A stretch of 64,000 nt of DNA from Clostridium sp. Ade.TY (GCF_000498355.1 NZ_AVSV01000025.1:1-64000); one strand, 5' to 3'. Counted from the stretch's first letter, positions 39,059 through 47,748 are shown. Notes: generated by a model not told the origin, from the letters alone. A program made the numbers and translations.

Positions 39059-39089
39059 AAAAGGCTAAACTTTTAAAGCCTAGCCTTTT
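39059..39089 (-). terminator. Terminator of ddl
   Basis: AAAAGGCTAGGCTTT...AGTTTAGCCTTTT hairpin, followed by ATTTTTA on the minus strand. Confidence 0.8.
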
Positions 39090-39105
39090 TTATATTATAA
39101 ATTTA

Positions 39106-40017
39106 TTATCTTTTTTCTTTTAATGAAGCTTCTATTATATTATCTATTAGGCCACTATATGAAATATTTATTCCAGCTGCACTTTTTGGGAATAAACTAT
39201 TTTTAGTCATACCAGGTAATGTGTTAACTTCTAATATATATGGAACCTTGTCTTCTGTTATTATCATATCTACTCTTGCATATACTGAACATTTTAATGC
39301 TCTGTAAGTTAAAAGAGCCATATTTTCAACTTCTTCATGTAAGTCTTCTTCTAAATTTATTATAAATTCATCTGCTCCACCATCTTGGTATTTTGATTCA
39401 AAATCAAAGAATTCTGATTTTGGTTTTATAGCAAGTACTGGATACATTTTATCACTAAAAATTGGACAAGTTATTTCTTCTCCTTTTATAAATTTTTCAA
39501 TCATAACTTCTGTATCCCATTTAAATCCTTCTTCTACAGCTTTTAAAACTTCACTTTTATCTTTTATAATGAATGTAGCAACACTTGATCCTCCATGTGT
39601 TGGTTTTATTACTACTGGATAACCAAGTTCTTCTATTTTATCATAATTTATTTCTTCTACACTTCTTAAGTTTAACCAAGGTGCAGTTCTAATTCCTGCT
39701 GCTTTTAAAAGACTTTTTGTCATATCTTTATCCATACATGCTGCACTACTTAATGGACCACAACCTGAATAAGGTATATTTAAACATTGTAATACTGATT
39801 GTACAGTTCCATCTTCACCAAATTGACCATGAAGTGCAAGTAATGCAAAATCTATCTTTTCATCTCTAACTTTATTTATTATATCTTCTTTTTTATCTAT
39901 TACAATTTTACAAACATCATACTTTTTAGTATCTATGCTTTCTAATATTGATTCTCCACTATTTAATGATATCTCTCTTTCTGATGAGATACCTCCCATT
40001 ATAACTCCAACTTTCAT
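39106..40017 (-). CDS. ddl: D-alanine--D-alanine ligase
   Basis: 303-residue ATP-grasp enzyme making the D-Ala-D-Ala dipeptide for peptidoglycan. Motifs: GVIMGGISSEREISLNSG, LLALHGQFGEDGTVQ, PYSGCGPLSSAACMDK, VIKPTHGGSSVAT, EKFIKGEEITCP and the metal/substrate end LEVNTLPGMT. The omega-loop reads ESKYQDGGADEF with Tyr, which fits a normal Ddl rather than a VanA-type D-Ala-D-Lac ligase. GGAGGTACAGT precedes the ATG. It has its own terminator. Confidence 0.96.
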   Translation of the reverse strand: MKVGVIMGGISSEREISLNSGESILESIDTKKYDVCKIVIDKKEDIINKVRDEKIDFALLALHGQFGEDGTVQSVLQCLNIPYSGCGPLSSAACMDKDMTKSLLKAAGIRTAPWLNLRSVEEINYDKIEELGYPVVIKPTHGGSSVATFIIKDKSEVLKAVEEGFKWDTEVMIEKFIKGEEITCPIFSDKMYPVLAIKPKSEFFDFESKYQDGGADEFIINLEEDLHEEVENMALLTYRALKCSVYARVDMIITEDKVPYILEVNTLPGMTKNSLFPKSAAGINISYSGLIDNIIEASLKEKR

Positions 40018-40164
40018 ACTGTACCTCCAAAGCGCATAAAATTTTAACTTATAATATTATATCACTATCTAAAAAAAAATGTATAACTTTAATATGAAAT
40101 TTGCATTTATTTGTAGAATAGTATATTGTTATCATAGAAAAATTTTAAATAGGAGGATTTTTAC

Positions 40165-41031
40165 ATGAATAATAAAAACAAAGCTATTATTCTTATGATA
40201 ATATCAGCTCTTTCATTTGCTGTTATGAGTACATTTGTAAAACTATCTGGCGACTTACCATCAATCCAAAAAAGTCTTTTTAGAAATCTTGTAAGTTGTG
40301 TAGTTGCTTTTTATGTTATTAAAAAAAGTGGAGATAGTTTATTTGGTAAAAAAGAAAATAGAAAATACTTATTTTGTAGAGCACTTCTTGGAACGCTTGG
40401 AATTATAGCTAACTATTATGCAATAGAACATTTAATATTAGCTGACGCTAATATGTTAAATCAACTTTCACCATTTTTTGTAATAATATTCTCAAGTCTT
40501 TTCTTAAAGGAAAAAATTACAAAAAATCAATTTATAATTTTAATAACTGCATTTCTTGGAAGCTTATTTATAATAAGACCTTCCTTTAGCTTAAGTATTA
40601 TACCAGCTTTAATTGGATTATCTTCAGCTATATTTGCAGGTGCTGCTTATACTTTTGTTAGATTTTTAGGCAATCGTGAAAAAGGTCCTACTATAGTATT
40701 CTTTTTCTCATTATTTTCAATATTATTTACATTACCATTTGTAATTGTAACTTTTAAACCATTTAGTCTAATTCAATTATTTTATTTATTAATGGCTGGG
40801 GTAGCTGCATCTGTTGCACAATTCTCATTAACTTCAGCATATAAATATGCACCAGCAAAAGAAATTTCAATCTATTCATATACTCAAATAATATTTACTG
40901 CATTTATTGGATTTATACTTTTCGGACAAGTTCCAACAGAGTTTAGTTTAATTGGTTATTTAATTGTAATAGGAGCTTCAATTGCAATGTTTATATATAA
41001 CAATAAATTAGCTAGTAAATCTTTAAAATAA
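40165..41031 (+). CDS. EamA-family (DMT) transporter
   Basis: 288 residues, ten membrane helices in two EamA repeats. Half one ends with NQLSPFFVIIFSSLFLKEKIT, half two with YSYTQIIFTAFIGFILFGQVP. Resembles S-adenosylmethionine/metabolite or unknown DMT exporters; substrate not predictable. TAGGAGGATTTTTAC precedes the ATG. A single plus-strand gene diverging from ddl and ending in a bidirectional terminator. Confidence 0.85.
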   Translation: MNNKNKAIILMIISALSFAVMSTFVKLSGDLPSIQKSLFRNLVSCVVAFYVIKKSGDSLFGKKENRKYLFCRALLGTLGIIANYYAIEHLILADANMLNQLSPFFVIIFSSLFLKEKITKNQFIILITAFLGSLFIIRPSFSLSIIPALIGLSSAIFAGAAYTFVRFLGNREKGPTIVFFFSLFSILFTLPFVIVTFKPFSLIQLFYLLMAGVAASVAQFSLTSAYKYAPAKEISIYSYTQIIFTAFIGFILFGQVPTEFSLIGYLIVIGASIAMFIYNNKLASKSLK

Positions 41032-41033
41032 TT

Positions 41034-41071
41034 TTTAAAAAAGCTAAGACAAAATTTGTCTTAGCTTTTTA
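41034..41071. terminator. Bidirectional terminator
   Basis: AAAAAGCTAAGACAAA is paired with TTTGTCTTAGCTTTTT, between the convergent DMT and nth genes; it overlaps the last codon of nth. Confidence 0.9.
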
Positions 41072-41704
41072 CATATATTCTTTTTTATCTTTCCATTTGC
41101 ATAAATGATTTAAAGGACACTCAAAGCATTTTGGTCTCTGAGATGAACAACATCTTCTTCCATGAAAGATTAAAAGATGATGTGTAAGTGACCATTCCTT
41201 TTTAGGTAATTCTTTTTGAAGCTGCTTTTCAACTTCTAAAACATTATCTGAGTTAGCAAGTCCTAATCTATTTGAAACTCTAAATACATGTGTATCAACT
41301 GCTATAGATGGAACATTAAAAGCATTTGATAAGACTACATTTGCTGTTTTTCTTCCAGCTCCAGCAAGTGACATTATCTCTTCCATTGTTTTTGGAACTT
41401 CACCATTAAAGTTTTCTTTAAGCTGCCTTGCCATAAGCACTAAATTTTTTGCTTTATTTCTATATAAACCAATTTGTTTTATTCTTTTTTCAAGATCTTC
41501 ATTTGTTAAAGTTAAAAATGAATCTAAATCTCCATAATCTCTAAAAAGGGTTTCTGTTACTTCATTAACCTTTTTATCAGTAGTCTGAGCTGATAAAATT
41601 GTTGCCACTAATAATTGAAAAGGTGTTTTGTAATTTAATTCACATTTTGCATCTGGATAAATTTCTTTTAATATTTCAAGTATTTCTTTTGTTCTCTTCT
41701 TCAT
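41069..41704 (-). CDS. nth: Endonuclease III
   Basis: 211-residue base-excision-repair glycosylase/AP lyase for oxidised pyrimidines. Helix-hairpin-helix LAGAGRKTANVVL with catalytic Lys, the catalytic Asp in IAVDTHVFRVSNRLG and the C-terminal [4Fe-4S] set C-X6-C-X2-C-X5-C (CSSQRPKCFECPLNHLC). GGGGTGTGAATT precedes the ATG. Separate from plsC, which has its own terminator. Confidence 0.96.
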   Translation of the reverse strand: MKKRTKEILEILKEIYPDAKCELNYKTPFQLLVATILSAQTTDKKVNEVTETLFRDYGDLDSFLTLTNEDLEKRIKQIGLYRNKAKNLVLMARQLKENFNGEVPKTMEEIMSLAGAGRKTANVVLSNAFNVPSIAVDTHVFRVSNRLGLANSDNVLEVEKQLQKELPKKEWSLTHHLLIFHGRRCCSSQRPKCFECPLNHLCKWKDKKEYM

Positions 41705-41732
41705 AATTCACACCCCGTTTTCTATTTTAAAT

Positions 41733-41764
41733 AAACTCGCCCTAAAAAATATTAGAGCGAGTTT
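41733..41764 (-). terminator. Terminator of plsC (end of the cys operon)
   Basis: AAACTCGC...GCGAGTTT with further pairing (TCTAAT/ATTTTTTAGG region), and T-rich sequence on the minus strand. Confidence 0.8.
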
Positions 41765-41775
41765 TTAAAATTTAA

Positions 41776-42480
41776 TTATTTATATACACCTCTATAACTT
41801 TCTGGTAATTCCTTAGCTATAGATTTCATTAAAATTTCCATACATCTATCATCGTATTCATGCTTAGTTTCTTCTTTTTCTTTTTTTGGTAATGTTAATG
41901 GATCACCAAAGTTTACATATACATCAGCATCTTGCCAAACTTCTCCACCCATATCACCATCTTTACATATTGGTAAAAGTTTATCAGTTCCAGCCATTCC
42001 TATTGGTACAACAGTTACACCTTTAACTTTAGCAAGAAGTAATATTCCTTTTTTACCTTCTATCATAGCCCCAGTTCTACTTCTTGTTCCTTCAGGAAAT
42101 ATTAAAAGATTTTCTCCCCCTCTTAATACTTTTACCATTCTTGTCATAGCTTCCTTATCAGCTGTATTTGGTTTTATTGGAATATTTTTAACCATTTTTA
42201 TACCTATATTAGTTATAGGATCACCTGATAACTTAACTCCTGCTACAAAATATGGATCAAAATCTTCTTTTAGCATTTTATTTAAAAGTAACCCATCTGC
42301 ATTACTCAAATGATTACATATAAAGACTATAGGGCCTTTTATATCCTTTATTTTTTCATATCCATTGATATGCATATTTGCATGATTTTTTATGTATCCG
42401 TCAGTAATTTTCTTTCCAACGTACACCACTAAGCTTTCTGGTAACATTCCTATAAGCTTTGCCATAAATGGTGATAACAT
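41776..42480 (-). CDS. plsC: 1-acyl-sn-glycerol-3-phosphate acyltransferase
   Basis: 234-residue PlsC-family enzyme that adds the second acyl chain to lysophosphatidate. Acyltransferase boxes: CNHLSNADG (HX4D at ~59), GIKMVKNIPIKPNTADKEA, LLIFPEGTRSRTG and VVPIGMAG. ATG 42480 (MLSPFMAK) follows GGTGGG; the upstream GTG overlaps the ribosome site. It lies only ~55 bases after queG with no terminator, so it may belong to the cysK-cysE-queG transcript. Confidence 0.9.
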   Translation of the reverse strand: MLSPFMAKLIGMLPESLVVYVGKKITDGYIKNHANMHINGYEKIKDIKGPIVFICNHLSNADGLLLNKMLKEDFDPYFVAGVKLSGDPITNIGIKMVKNIPIKPNTADKEAMTRMVKVLRGGENLLIFPEGTRSRTGAMIEGKKGILLLAKVKGVTVVPIGMAGTDKLLPICKDGDMGGEVWQDADVYVNFGDPLTLPKKEKEETKHEYDDRCMEILMKSIAKELPESYRGVYK

Positions 42481-42535
42481 AAAATTCCCACCCACTTCCT
42501 AAAATATTAATCAACCTATATTATATTCTAGATAC

Positions 42536-43528
42536 TTACAAAAGTCTATCTATATAATTATTTATGTATGGAGATTCACTTTTTATATCTTTTATACATT
42601 CTTTTTTAAGCTTAGCTTTTCTTATTATTGCATTTCTTATCAAAGTATTTTTTCCTCTCCAACCACAAGAAGTATTTTTATAACTTTCTTTAAATGTTTT
42701 ATTATTTAAATTTATTATAAAATCTTCATCATTATCTTTCATAAAGTCTTTTACTCTAAATTTTTCTATATTTGAAAATTTTATATTTTCATTATATGGA
42801 CACTTTAATTGACAACTATCACAGCCAAAAATTCTTCCATTTAATAAATTCAATTCTTTATCACTTAACTCCTTCTTTTGAGTTAAATAAGAAACACAAA
42901 TATTAGTATTTTTCCTAAATTTATTAATTGCCTTAGTTGGACATTCATTAAAACAAATGTTACATTCACCACATTTTTTATATTTTAATGATTCTTCTAA
43001 CGTAATTTTATCTTCTTCATATATTTCCAAATCAGTTATTATTTCACCTAAAAAAATATATGAACCATACTTTTCCGTAATTATCATATTATTTTTTCCA
43101 ACAAATCCAATACCAGCTAAACTTGCTATATATCTTTCAGGTAAAGAATTACTATCTACTAAAGAAACAGCCTTACCTCCAATTTCTTTAATAAATTCAC
43201 ATATTTTATCTAAATATTCATGCAAAACTTTATGGTAATCTAACCCTTTTGTATAAATAGAAAAACCATTATCATTAAAGTTTTCTAAAGTAGCATAAGG
43301 GAAAGCTATTGATATAATAGTCTTTCCCTCTTCCATATATATATTAGGATTTATTCTTTTTTCTATATCTTCTTCTTCAAATTCATTTTGAAGATTTAAA
43401 GCCTTTCTTTCTATTAAGAAACTTTCAAGTTCTTTAAATTTTCTACACTTTATAAAGCCAACTAAATCTAAATTTAAACTGCTACAAAATTTTAAAATTT
43501 CATTTCTTATATCCATTTTCAAACACAT
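42536..43528 (-). CDS. queG: Epoxyqueuosine reductase QueG
   Basis: 330-residue cobalamin-dependent [4Fe-4S] enzyme for the last step of queuosine synthesis in tRNA. Substrate/cobalamin region VDSNSLPERYIASLAGIGFVGKNNM (positions ~135-160 split by the active-site Asp), then two ferredoxin clusters: CGECNICFNECPTKAI and CVSYLTQKKE...CDSCQLKCP. Length is slightly short of the E. coli protein, which carries a longer C-terminus. GGAG lies 8 bases before ATG 43528. It begins 16 bases after cysE, so the two are co-transcribed. Confidence 0.9.
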   Translation of the reverse strand: MCLKMDIRNEILKFCSSLNLDLVGFIKCRKFKELESFLIERKALNLQNEFEEEDIEKRINPNIYMEEGKTIISIAFPYATLENFNDNGFSIYTKGLDYHKVLHEYLDKICEFIKEIGGKAVSLVDSNSLPERYIASLAGIGFVGKNNMIITEKYGSYIFLGEIITDLEIYEEDKITLEESLKYKKCGECNICFNECPTKAINKFRKNTNICVSYLTQKKELSDKELNLLNGRIFGCDSCQLKCPYNENIKFSNIEKFRVKDFMKDNDEDFIINLNNKTFKESYKNTSCGWRGKNTLIRNAIIRKAKLKKECIKDIKSESPYINNYIDRLL

Positions 43529-43544
43529 TTACTAAACTCCATAT

Positions 43545-44129
43545 TTAAATTATCATTTCGTTATATATATCTTTATATTCACCTTTAATATTTTTAATTG
43601 TTATAATTTTAGCACTTACTTTTTGAACAACCTTTGCAGGTATTCCAACTGCTGTTTTATTATCATCTATATCTTTTAAAACAACTGAATTAGCACCTAT
43701 TTTTACATTATCCCCAATATTTATAGGACCTAAAACTTTAGCCCCAGTTCCTATTATAACATTATTTCCAATAGTGGGGTGTCTCTTTCCTTTATGCTTT
43801 CCTGTTCCTCCTAAAGTTACTCCATGATATATAGTAACATTATCTCCAACTTCTGCTGTTTCTCCAATTACTACACCCATTCCATGATCTATAAATAACC
43901 CTTTTCCTATTGTAGCTCCTGGATGAATTTCTATTCCAGTAAAAAATCTACTTATTTGCGATACTAATCTAGCTAAAAAGAATAATTTATGCTTATATAA
44001 TTTATTTGATATTCTATATGCAATTAATGCATGAACTGATGGATATAATAAAAACACTTCTAATTTACTTCTTGCTGCTGGATCTTCTTTTAATATTCTT
44101 TCCAAATCATAATTTAAATTTTTAAACAA
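43545..44129 (-). CDS. cysE: Serine O-acetyltransferase
   Basis: 194 residues making O-acetylserine from serine and acetyl-CoA. N-terminal helical part, then a left-handed beta-helix with hexapeptide repeats: [26 protein letters not shown] (catalytic His in IDHG), [38 protein letters not shown]. Shorter than E. coli CysE, as usual in Firmicutes. Start is TTG 44129 behind AAAGGAGG. Second gene of cysK-cysE under a T-box leader. Confidence 0.95.
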   Translation of the reverse strand: MFKNLNYDLERILKEDPAARSKLEVFLLYPSVHALIAYRISNKLYKHKLFFLARLVSQISRFFTGIEIHPGATIGKGLFIDHGMGVVIGETAEVGDNVTIYHGVTLGGTGKHKGKRHPTIGNNVIIGTGAKVLGPINIGDNVKIGANSVVLKDIDDNKTAVGIPAKVVQKVSAKIITIKNIKGEYKDIYNEMII

Positions 44130-44160
44130 GAGCAGTTCCTCCTTTAGATTTTAAATTTCT

Positions 44161-45063
44161 TTAGTATAAACCCATTGATAAATATTTTTCTCCACCATCT
44201 GGTGCTATAGCTAAAACTTTTTTACCTTTTCCTAATTTTTTTGCTATCTTTTTAGCAGCTACTATTGCACTTCCTGAAGATATTCCAATTAATACTCCTT
44301 CTTCTTTTGCAAAATCTCTTGCTGCCTCAAATGCTTCCTCATCTGTTACCGTAATTATTTCATCAACATATTCACTTTCATATATTGCAGGAATAAATCC
44401 AGCCCCTATACCTTGTATTTTATGTGGTCCAGGTTTTCCACCACTTAATACTTTAGAATTTTCTGGCTCAACTGCTACAGTTTTTAAATCTTTTATTTGT
44501 TCTTTTAATTTTTTTGAAATTCCTGTAACTGTTCCACCTGTTCCAACACTTGCAACAAAAACATCCAAATCATTTATATCATTTAATATTTCTATAGCTG
44601 TAGTTTCATAGTGCTTTTCTTTGTTTGCATTATTTTCAAATTGTTGTGGCATAAAGTATCCATCTTTATTTGAAAGTTCTGTTGCTTTTTCTATAGCTCC
44701 CTTCATTCCCTTACTTCCATCAGTCAATATAAGTTCTGCTCCATAAGCTCTTATTAAAGCTCTTCTTTCTTCACTCATAGTATCTGGCATAACTATTATT
44801 ACTTTATATCCTTTAAGATTTCCTATCATTGCAAGAGCTATTCCTGTGTTACCACTTGTTGGTTCAACAATGATATCTCCTTCTTTTAGTATCCCATTTT
44901 TTTCTGCCTTTTCTATCATTCCAAGAGCAGCTCTATCTTTTACACTTCCACCAACATTAAATTTTTCAAGTTTTACATATATGTCTGCACTATCTTTATC
45001 CGTACTTCTCATTTTTAATATTGGTGTGTTTCCTATCATTTCTAAACTGTTATTGTAAATCAT
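44161..45063 (-). CDS. cysK: Cysteine synthase (O-acetylserine sulfhydrylase)
   Basis: 300-residue PLP enzyme making cysteine from O-acetylserine and sulfide. PLP Lys in KLEKFNVGGSVKDRAA, substrate loop PTSGNTGIALA, phosphate loop GTGGTVTG and the C-terminal ISSGSAIVAA. GGGAGGTATTAAT precedes ATG 45063. First gene of the transcript cysK-cysE-queG(-plsC), controlled by the cysteine-type T-box upstream. Confidence 0.96.
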   Translation of the reverse strand: MIYNNSLEMIGNTPILKMRSTDKDSADIYVKLEKFNVGGSVKDRAALGMIEKAEKNGILKEGDIIVEPTSGNTGIALAMIGNLKGYKVIIVMPDTMSEERRALIRAYGAELILTDGSKGMKGAIEKATELSNKDGYFMPQQFENNANKEKHYETTAIEILNDINDLDVFVASVGTGGTVTGISKKLKEQIKDLKTVAVEPENSKVLSGGKPGPHKIQGIGAGFIPAIYESEYVDEIITVTDEEAFEAARDFAKEEGVLIGISSGSAIVAAKKIAKKLGKGKKVLAIAPDGGEKYLSMGLY

Positions 45064-45107
45064 ATTAATACCTCCCAAAATTTCTATTTTTAATTTTATG
45101 TATAAAA

Positions 45108-45395
45108 AAAACTCCTTCTCTAAATATATAGAGACGAAGTAAGTTCCGCGGTTCCACTCTAATTGAATTAAAATAATTCCTCTTTTAAATTCAAGTACAT
45201 TAAAATACTTTATCGCTATAACGGGCGAATCCGGAGAGTCTTACTAAAATTTCAGACCACAACTCCAAAGGGCACTTCATATAAATTCTTTATAAAAAGC
45301 TCTCAGCAATGCTTTTCTCTCTGTAATATTCCTTTATACTACTTTCCTTCTTCATAGTTTTTAATTCAGAGTATTCTGATATGTTTTATATATAT
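45108..45395 (-). ncRNA. T-box riboswitch, cysteine-type, upstream of cysK
   Basis: Minus strand: stem I region with AGAGAGAAAAGC...GCTGAGAGC, specifier context TATGAAGTGCCC with TGC at 45274-45272, T-box GAGTGGAACCGCGG at ~45159-45146 and terminator ACTTCGTCTCTA/TAGAGAAGGAGT (45140-45111) with a run of T. The bulge TGGA would pair with U73, as in tRNA-Cys, and argues against serine (G73) as an alternative reading of the specifier (AGT). Confidence 0.93.
45111..45140 (-). terminator. Regulated terminator of the cysK T-box
   Basis: A 12-base stem with mismatches followed by eight T on the minus strand. Confidence 0.88.
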
Positions 45396-45396
45396 T

Positions 45397-45424
45397 ATTA
45401 TATTCTCTTTTATTTTATTGTCAA
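45397..45424 (-). promoter_or_regulatory. Sigma-A promoter of the cysK leader
   Basis: TTGACA (45424-45419), 16-base spacer, TATAAT (45402-45397); both hexamers are consensus. Confidence 0.88.
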
Positions 45425-45455
45425 CACTTTTATAAAATTTAAATTTTAATAAAAA

Positions 45456-45509
45456 AAGTGCAGTATTACTAAAAAGATTTAAACATCTTAAATAGTTTTA
45501 CCACACTTA
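45456..45509 (-). terminator. Terminator of the MgtE-like gene
   Basis: AAGTGTGGTA...TACTGCACTT outer arms with TTTTTTT after on the minus strand. Confidence 0.75.
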
Positions 45510-45513
45510 TATT

Positions 45514-46785
45514 TTAATATTTTTCTTTTGGTTTTCTATTTTTCTTCTTCCATAATGGATATAAATATTCATCAACTATATCATGAATTATAACTATACC
45601 TATAAGTTTTTCTTCTTCGTCAACTACCGGAACTGATAAAAGATCATATTTATTAGCTATTTCTACCGCTTCATCAACATAATCTTCATGTTTCAGATAG
45701 TTAATATTCGTTTCCATTATTTCACTTAATTTATTATTTCCATTACTTAATATTAATTCTCTTAAAGAAACTGAACCTTGTAATTTGTCCTCATTATCAG
45801 TTATGTAAATATAATACATAACTTCTTCATCAGGTTGCATCTCTTTTAATATATCAACTGTTTCTTTAACTGTTATATCTAAATTTAATGATATGAAGTC
45901 TTTAGCCATTATACTACCAACAGTTTCATCTTCATATTCTAAAAGTTCTTTTACTTCTTCAGCATCCTCTTTTTCAAGGTTTACTAATATTTTTTCTCTT
46001 TCTTCTTCATCTAATTCATCCAAAAGGTCTGCAATTTCATCACTTGGCATATTTTCTAAAAGTTCAGCTGCTTTGCTTTCTGATAATTCCTTTATAATTT
46101 TACCTTTATATTCTTGATCTAATTCTTCTAATGTATTTGCAGCTAAATCATCATCAAGTGATTCAAAAACTTGCTTTCTTGATTTAGTATCAAGTTCTTC
46201 TAATATGTCCGCAAGATCAGCTGGATGTAATTTTGAAAGCTTTTTATATGGCACTTGTAACTTTAAATTATTATTTATCATCTCTAATGATTCAACGTCA
46301 TCCCACATTAAAACAGTTTCTTCAAAACTTTTCCCAAGCAATTTATATATAGGTTTTATTAAAAAGCTAAGTCCCATTCTTTTATATCTAACAAGTGGCC
46401 CAGTTTCAACTGCCACAACTCTATATTCACCAGCAATTTTAGCTATTCTTAAATCATCAACTCTAACTACTTTTTTACCATTTATATCTACAATCTTCTT
46501 ATCAAGAAGATGTCTTGATAAAAGATAACTATAAGTTCTTGGAAGTATTTCTTTACTTCCCTTTGTTTCTATAGTTACTTTACCATCAGACTTATAAAAA
46601 TTTATATCTCTAAATTCATAGTGATATATAGAACCATCTCTCTTTACTTTATAACCAATTATTTTTGGGTACCCTTCTTCTGTAGTTACATATACATCTT
46701 TTAATATACCCATACTATCGTTAAATTCATCATATATCTTTTTTCCTAATATATCTGTATAAGAAAATACTGTCATTTGCTTCAT
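45514..46785 (-). CDS. MgtE N-domain/CBS protein with PRC-barrel, no membrane channel
   Basis: 423 residues, fully soluble. Layout: PRC-barrel-like domain (~5-80, with a possible second copy ~90-175), MgtE N-terminal helical superhelix (~185-290, LHPADLADILEEL, LLENMPSDEIADLLDELDEEEREKIL) and two CBS domains (~295-415, SIMAKDFISLNLDITVKETV, NKYDLLSVPVVDEEEKLIGIV). These are the Mg2+-sensing cytosolic parts of MgtE, but the five-helix channel domain is absent; the protein ends in a Lys-rich tail. It may sense Mg2+ (or nucleotides) and act on another protein. AAGGAGGAG precedes the ATG. Confidence 0.85.
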   Translation of the reverse strand: MKQMTVFSYTDILGKKIYDEFNDSMGILKDVYVTTEEGYPKIIGYKVKRDGSIYHYEFRDINFYKSDGKVTIETKGSKEILPRTYSYLLSRHLLDKKIVDINGKKVVRVDDLRIAKIAGEYRVVAVETGPLVRYKRMGLSFLIKPIYKLLGKSFEETVLMWDDVESLEMINNNLKLQVPYKKLSKLHPADLADILEELDTKSRKQVFESLDDDLAANTLEELDQEYKGKIIKELSESKAAELLENMPSDEIADLLDELDEEEREKILVNLEKEDAEEVKELLEYEDETVGSIMAKDFISLNLDITVKETVDILKEMQPDEEVMYYIYITDNEDKLQGSVSLRELILSNGNNKLSEIMETNINYLKHEDYVDEAVEIANKYDLLSVPVVDEEEKLIGIVIIHDIVDEYLYPLWKKKNRKPKEKY

Positions 46786-46809
46786 TATAATTCTCCTCCT
46801 TATTGCCTA

Positions 46810-46903
46810 TAGGAGAAACATTATAACTATTAATTATGACAGTTAAAAAGTTTATAAATTAAATAGGAGTTTCCCCTAAGACATTATTGAGTTTTGGGTT
46901 GTC
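46810..46903 (-). promoter_or_regulatory. Structured leader candidate upstream of the MgtE-like gene
   Basis: Arms TAGGGGAAAC (46878-46869) and GTTTCTCCTA (46819-46810) pair over ten bases with one G-U; a second element GACA-N16-TGTC lies at 46880-46903. The conserved M-box sequence (GTTAGGTGAGGCTCCTA) is not present. It could be a different RNA switch or chance pairing; a -10-like TATAAT lies between the arms. Confidence 0.3.
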
Positions 46904-46974
46904 ATTTAAATTGGGTCCAGTCTCCATTTATTAATTCACCATCCTTTTTTCTTGAATTTATAACAATAAAAAAT

Positions 46975-46996
46975 GGCTTTGTTATAACACAAAACC
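46975..46996 (-). terminator. Terminator of the membrane-protein gene at 47107
   Basis: GGTTTTGT is paired with ACAAAGCC around a five-base loop, then ATTTTTTATT on the minus strand. The rest of the gap to 47106 holds nothing else I can see. Confidence 0.7.
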
Positions 46997-47106
46997 GCAT
47001 AAATTTTCACATAATAAATTTATTTTATGTTTATAATAAACTTACTCTATAATTACATTATATTATATAAAACTCAAAAGGCAACCATTTTTATAATATT
47101 TCTACA

Positions 47107-47748
47107 TTATTTAAATGTTTTAATACAACTATTTAAGCTTATTAAAATTAATGCTTCTCCAAATATAGAGTATGGAATAGGATTTATTCCTATCATTATT
47201 GTTATAATATCTATACATATTAATGATACTATTATCATTAACTCAATTAAATTACTCTTTAAAACATTTTTTTTATTTAAAAATAATGTTCCTAAAATTA
47301 AAAGTAAAATTAAAATTATTATAAATACTAGATTTATATATATATTATTATATAATTTTAATGTATATCCAAAAGTATTATTTAATATAATCTTACCTTT
47401 AGAATATTTATTAAATATTACATATAATGCTATAAATATAATACTAAATAAATATATTTTATTAAATGAAAATTTTTCAATTCTAAAATAAACATAATAT
47501 ATACCTATTATAATTAATGGTATTATTAAATAATCCAAATATAATAATCCTTTCAAACTATATGCTATAGAAGAATTTTTTATTATACACATAAGTAATA
47601 TAGCTAAATTTCTTAAAAATATTCCCATCATACCAATTATAAAAAATACCTTTATCTTTATAGGTAATTTTCTGTTAAATTTTTTTATTATACCTAAAAA
47701 TAAAAAAAGTATAAGTAAAAGTTCTACGTAATATATAATACTTATCAT
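47107..47748 (-). CDS. Predicted seven-helix membrane protein, unknown
   Basis: 213 residues, almost entirely hydrophobic with about seven membrane helices and short basic loops (KKFNRKLPIK, FRIEKFSFNK, NKKNVLKSN). The size and spacing recall the 7TM sensor module found in front of some histidine kinases and cyclases, but no output domain follows. ATG 47748 (MISIIYYVELL) has AGGAGTG upstream. Very AT-rich codon use. It lies 58 bases after the lipid kinase gene and may be in its transcript. I do not recognise a family. Confidence 0.55.
   Translation of the reverse strand: MISIIYYVELLLILFLFLGIIKKFNRKLPIKIKVFFIIGMMGIFLRNLAILLMCIIKNSSIAYSLKGLLYLDYLIIPLIIIGIYYVYFRIEKFSFNKIYLFSIIFIALYVIFNKYSKGKIILNNTFGYTLKLYNNIYINLVFIIILILLLILGTLFLNKKNVLKSNLIELMIIVSLICIDIITIMIGINPIPYSIFGEALILISLNSCIKTFK

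Noticed and set aside
34115-40017. Glycopeptide-resistance (van) operon
   Set aside because: No vanH or vanX, the ligase looks like a housekeeping Ddl, and genes are separated by terminators.
46786-46960. M-box magnesium riboswitch
   Set aside because: The invariant M-box core sequence is absent, although a different structure may exist.
47027-47491. 154-codon plus-strand frame opposite the membrane-protein gene
   Set aside because: It is a mirror of a hydrophobic AT-rich gene, has no ribosome site, and its composition (Ile/Asn/Lys runs) is typical of antisense frames.
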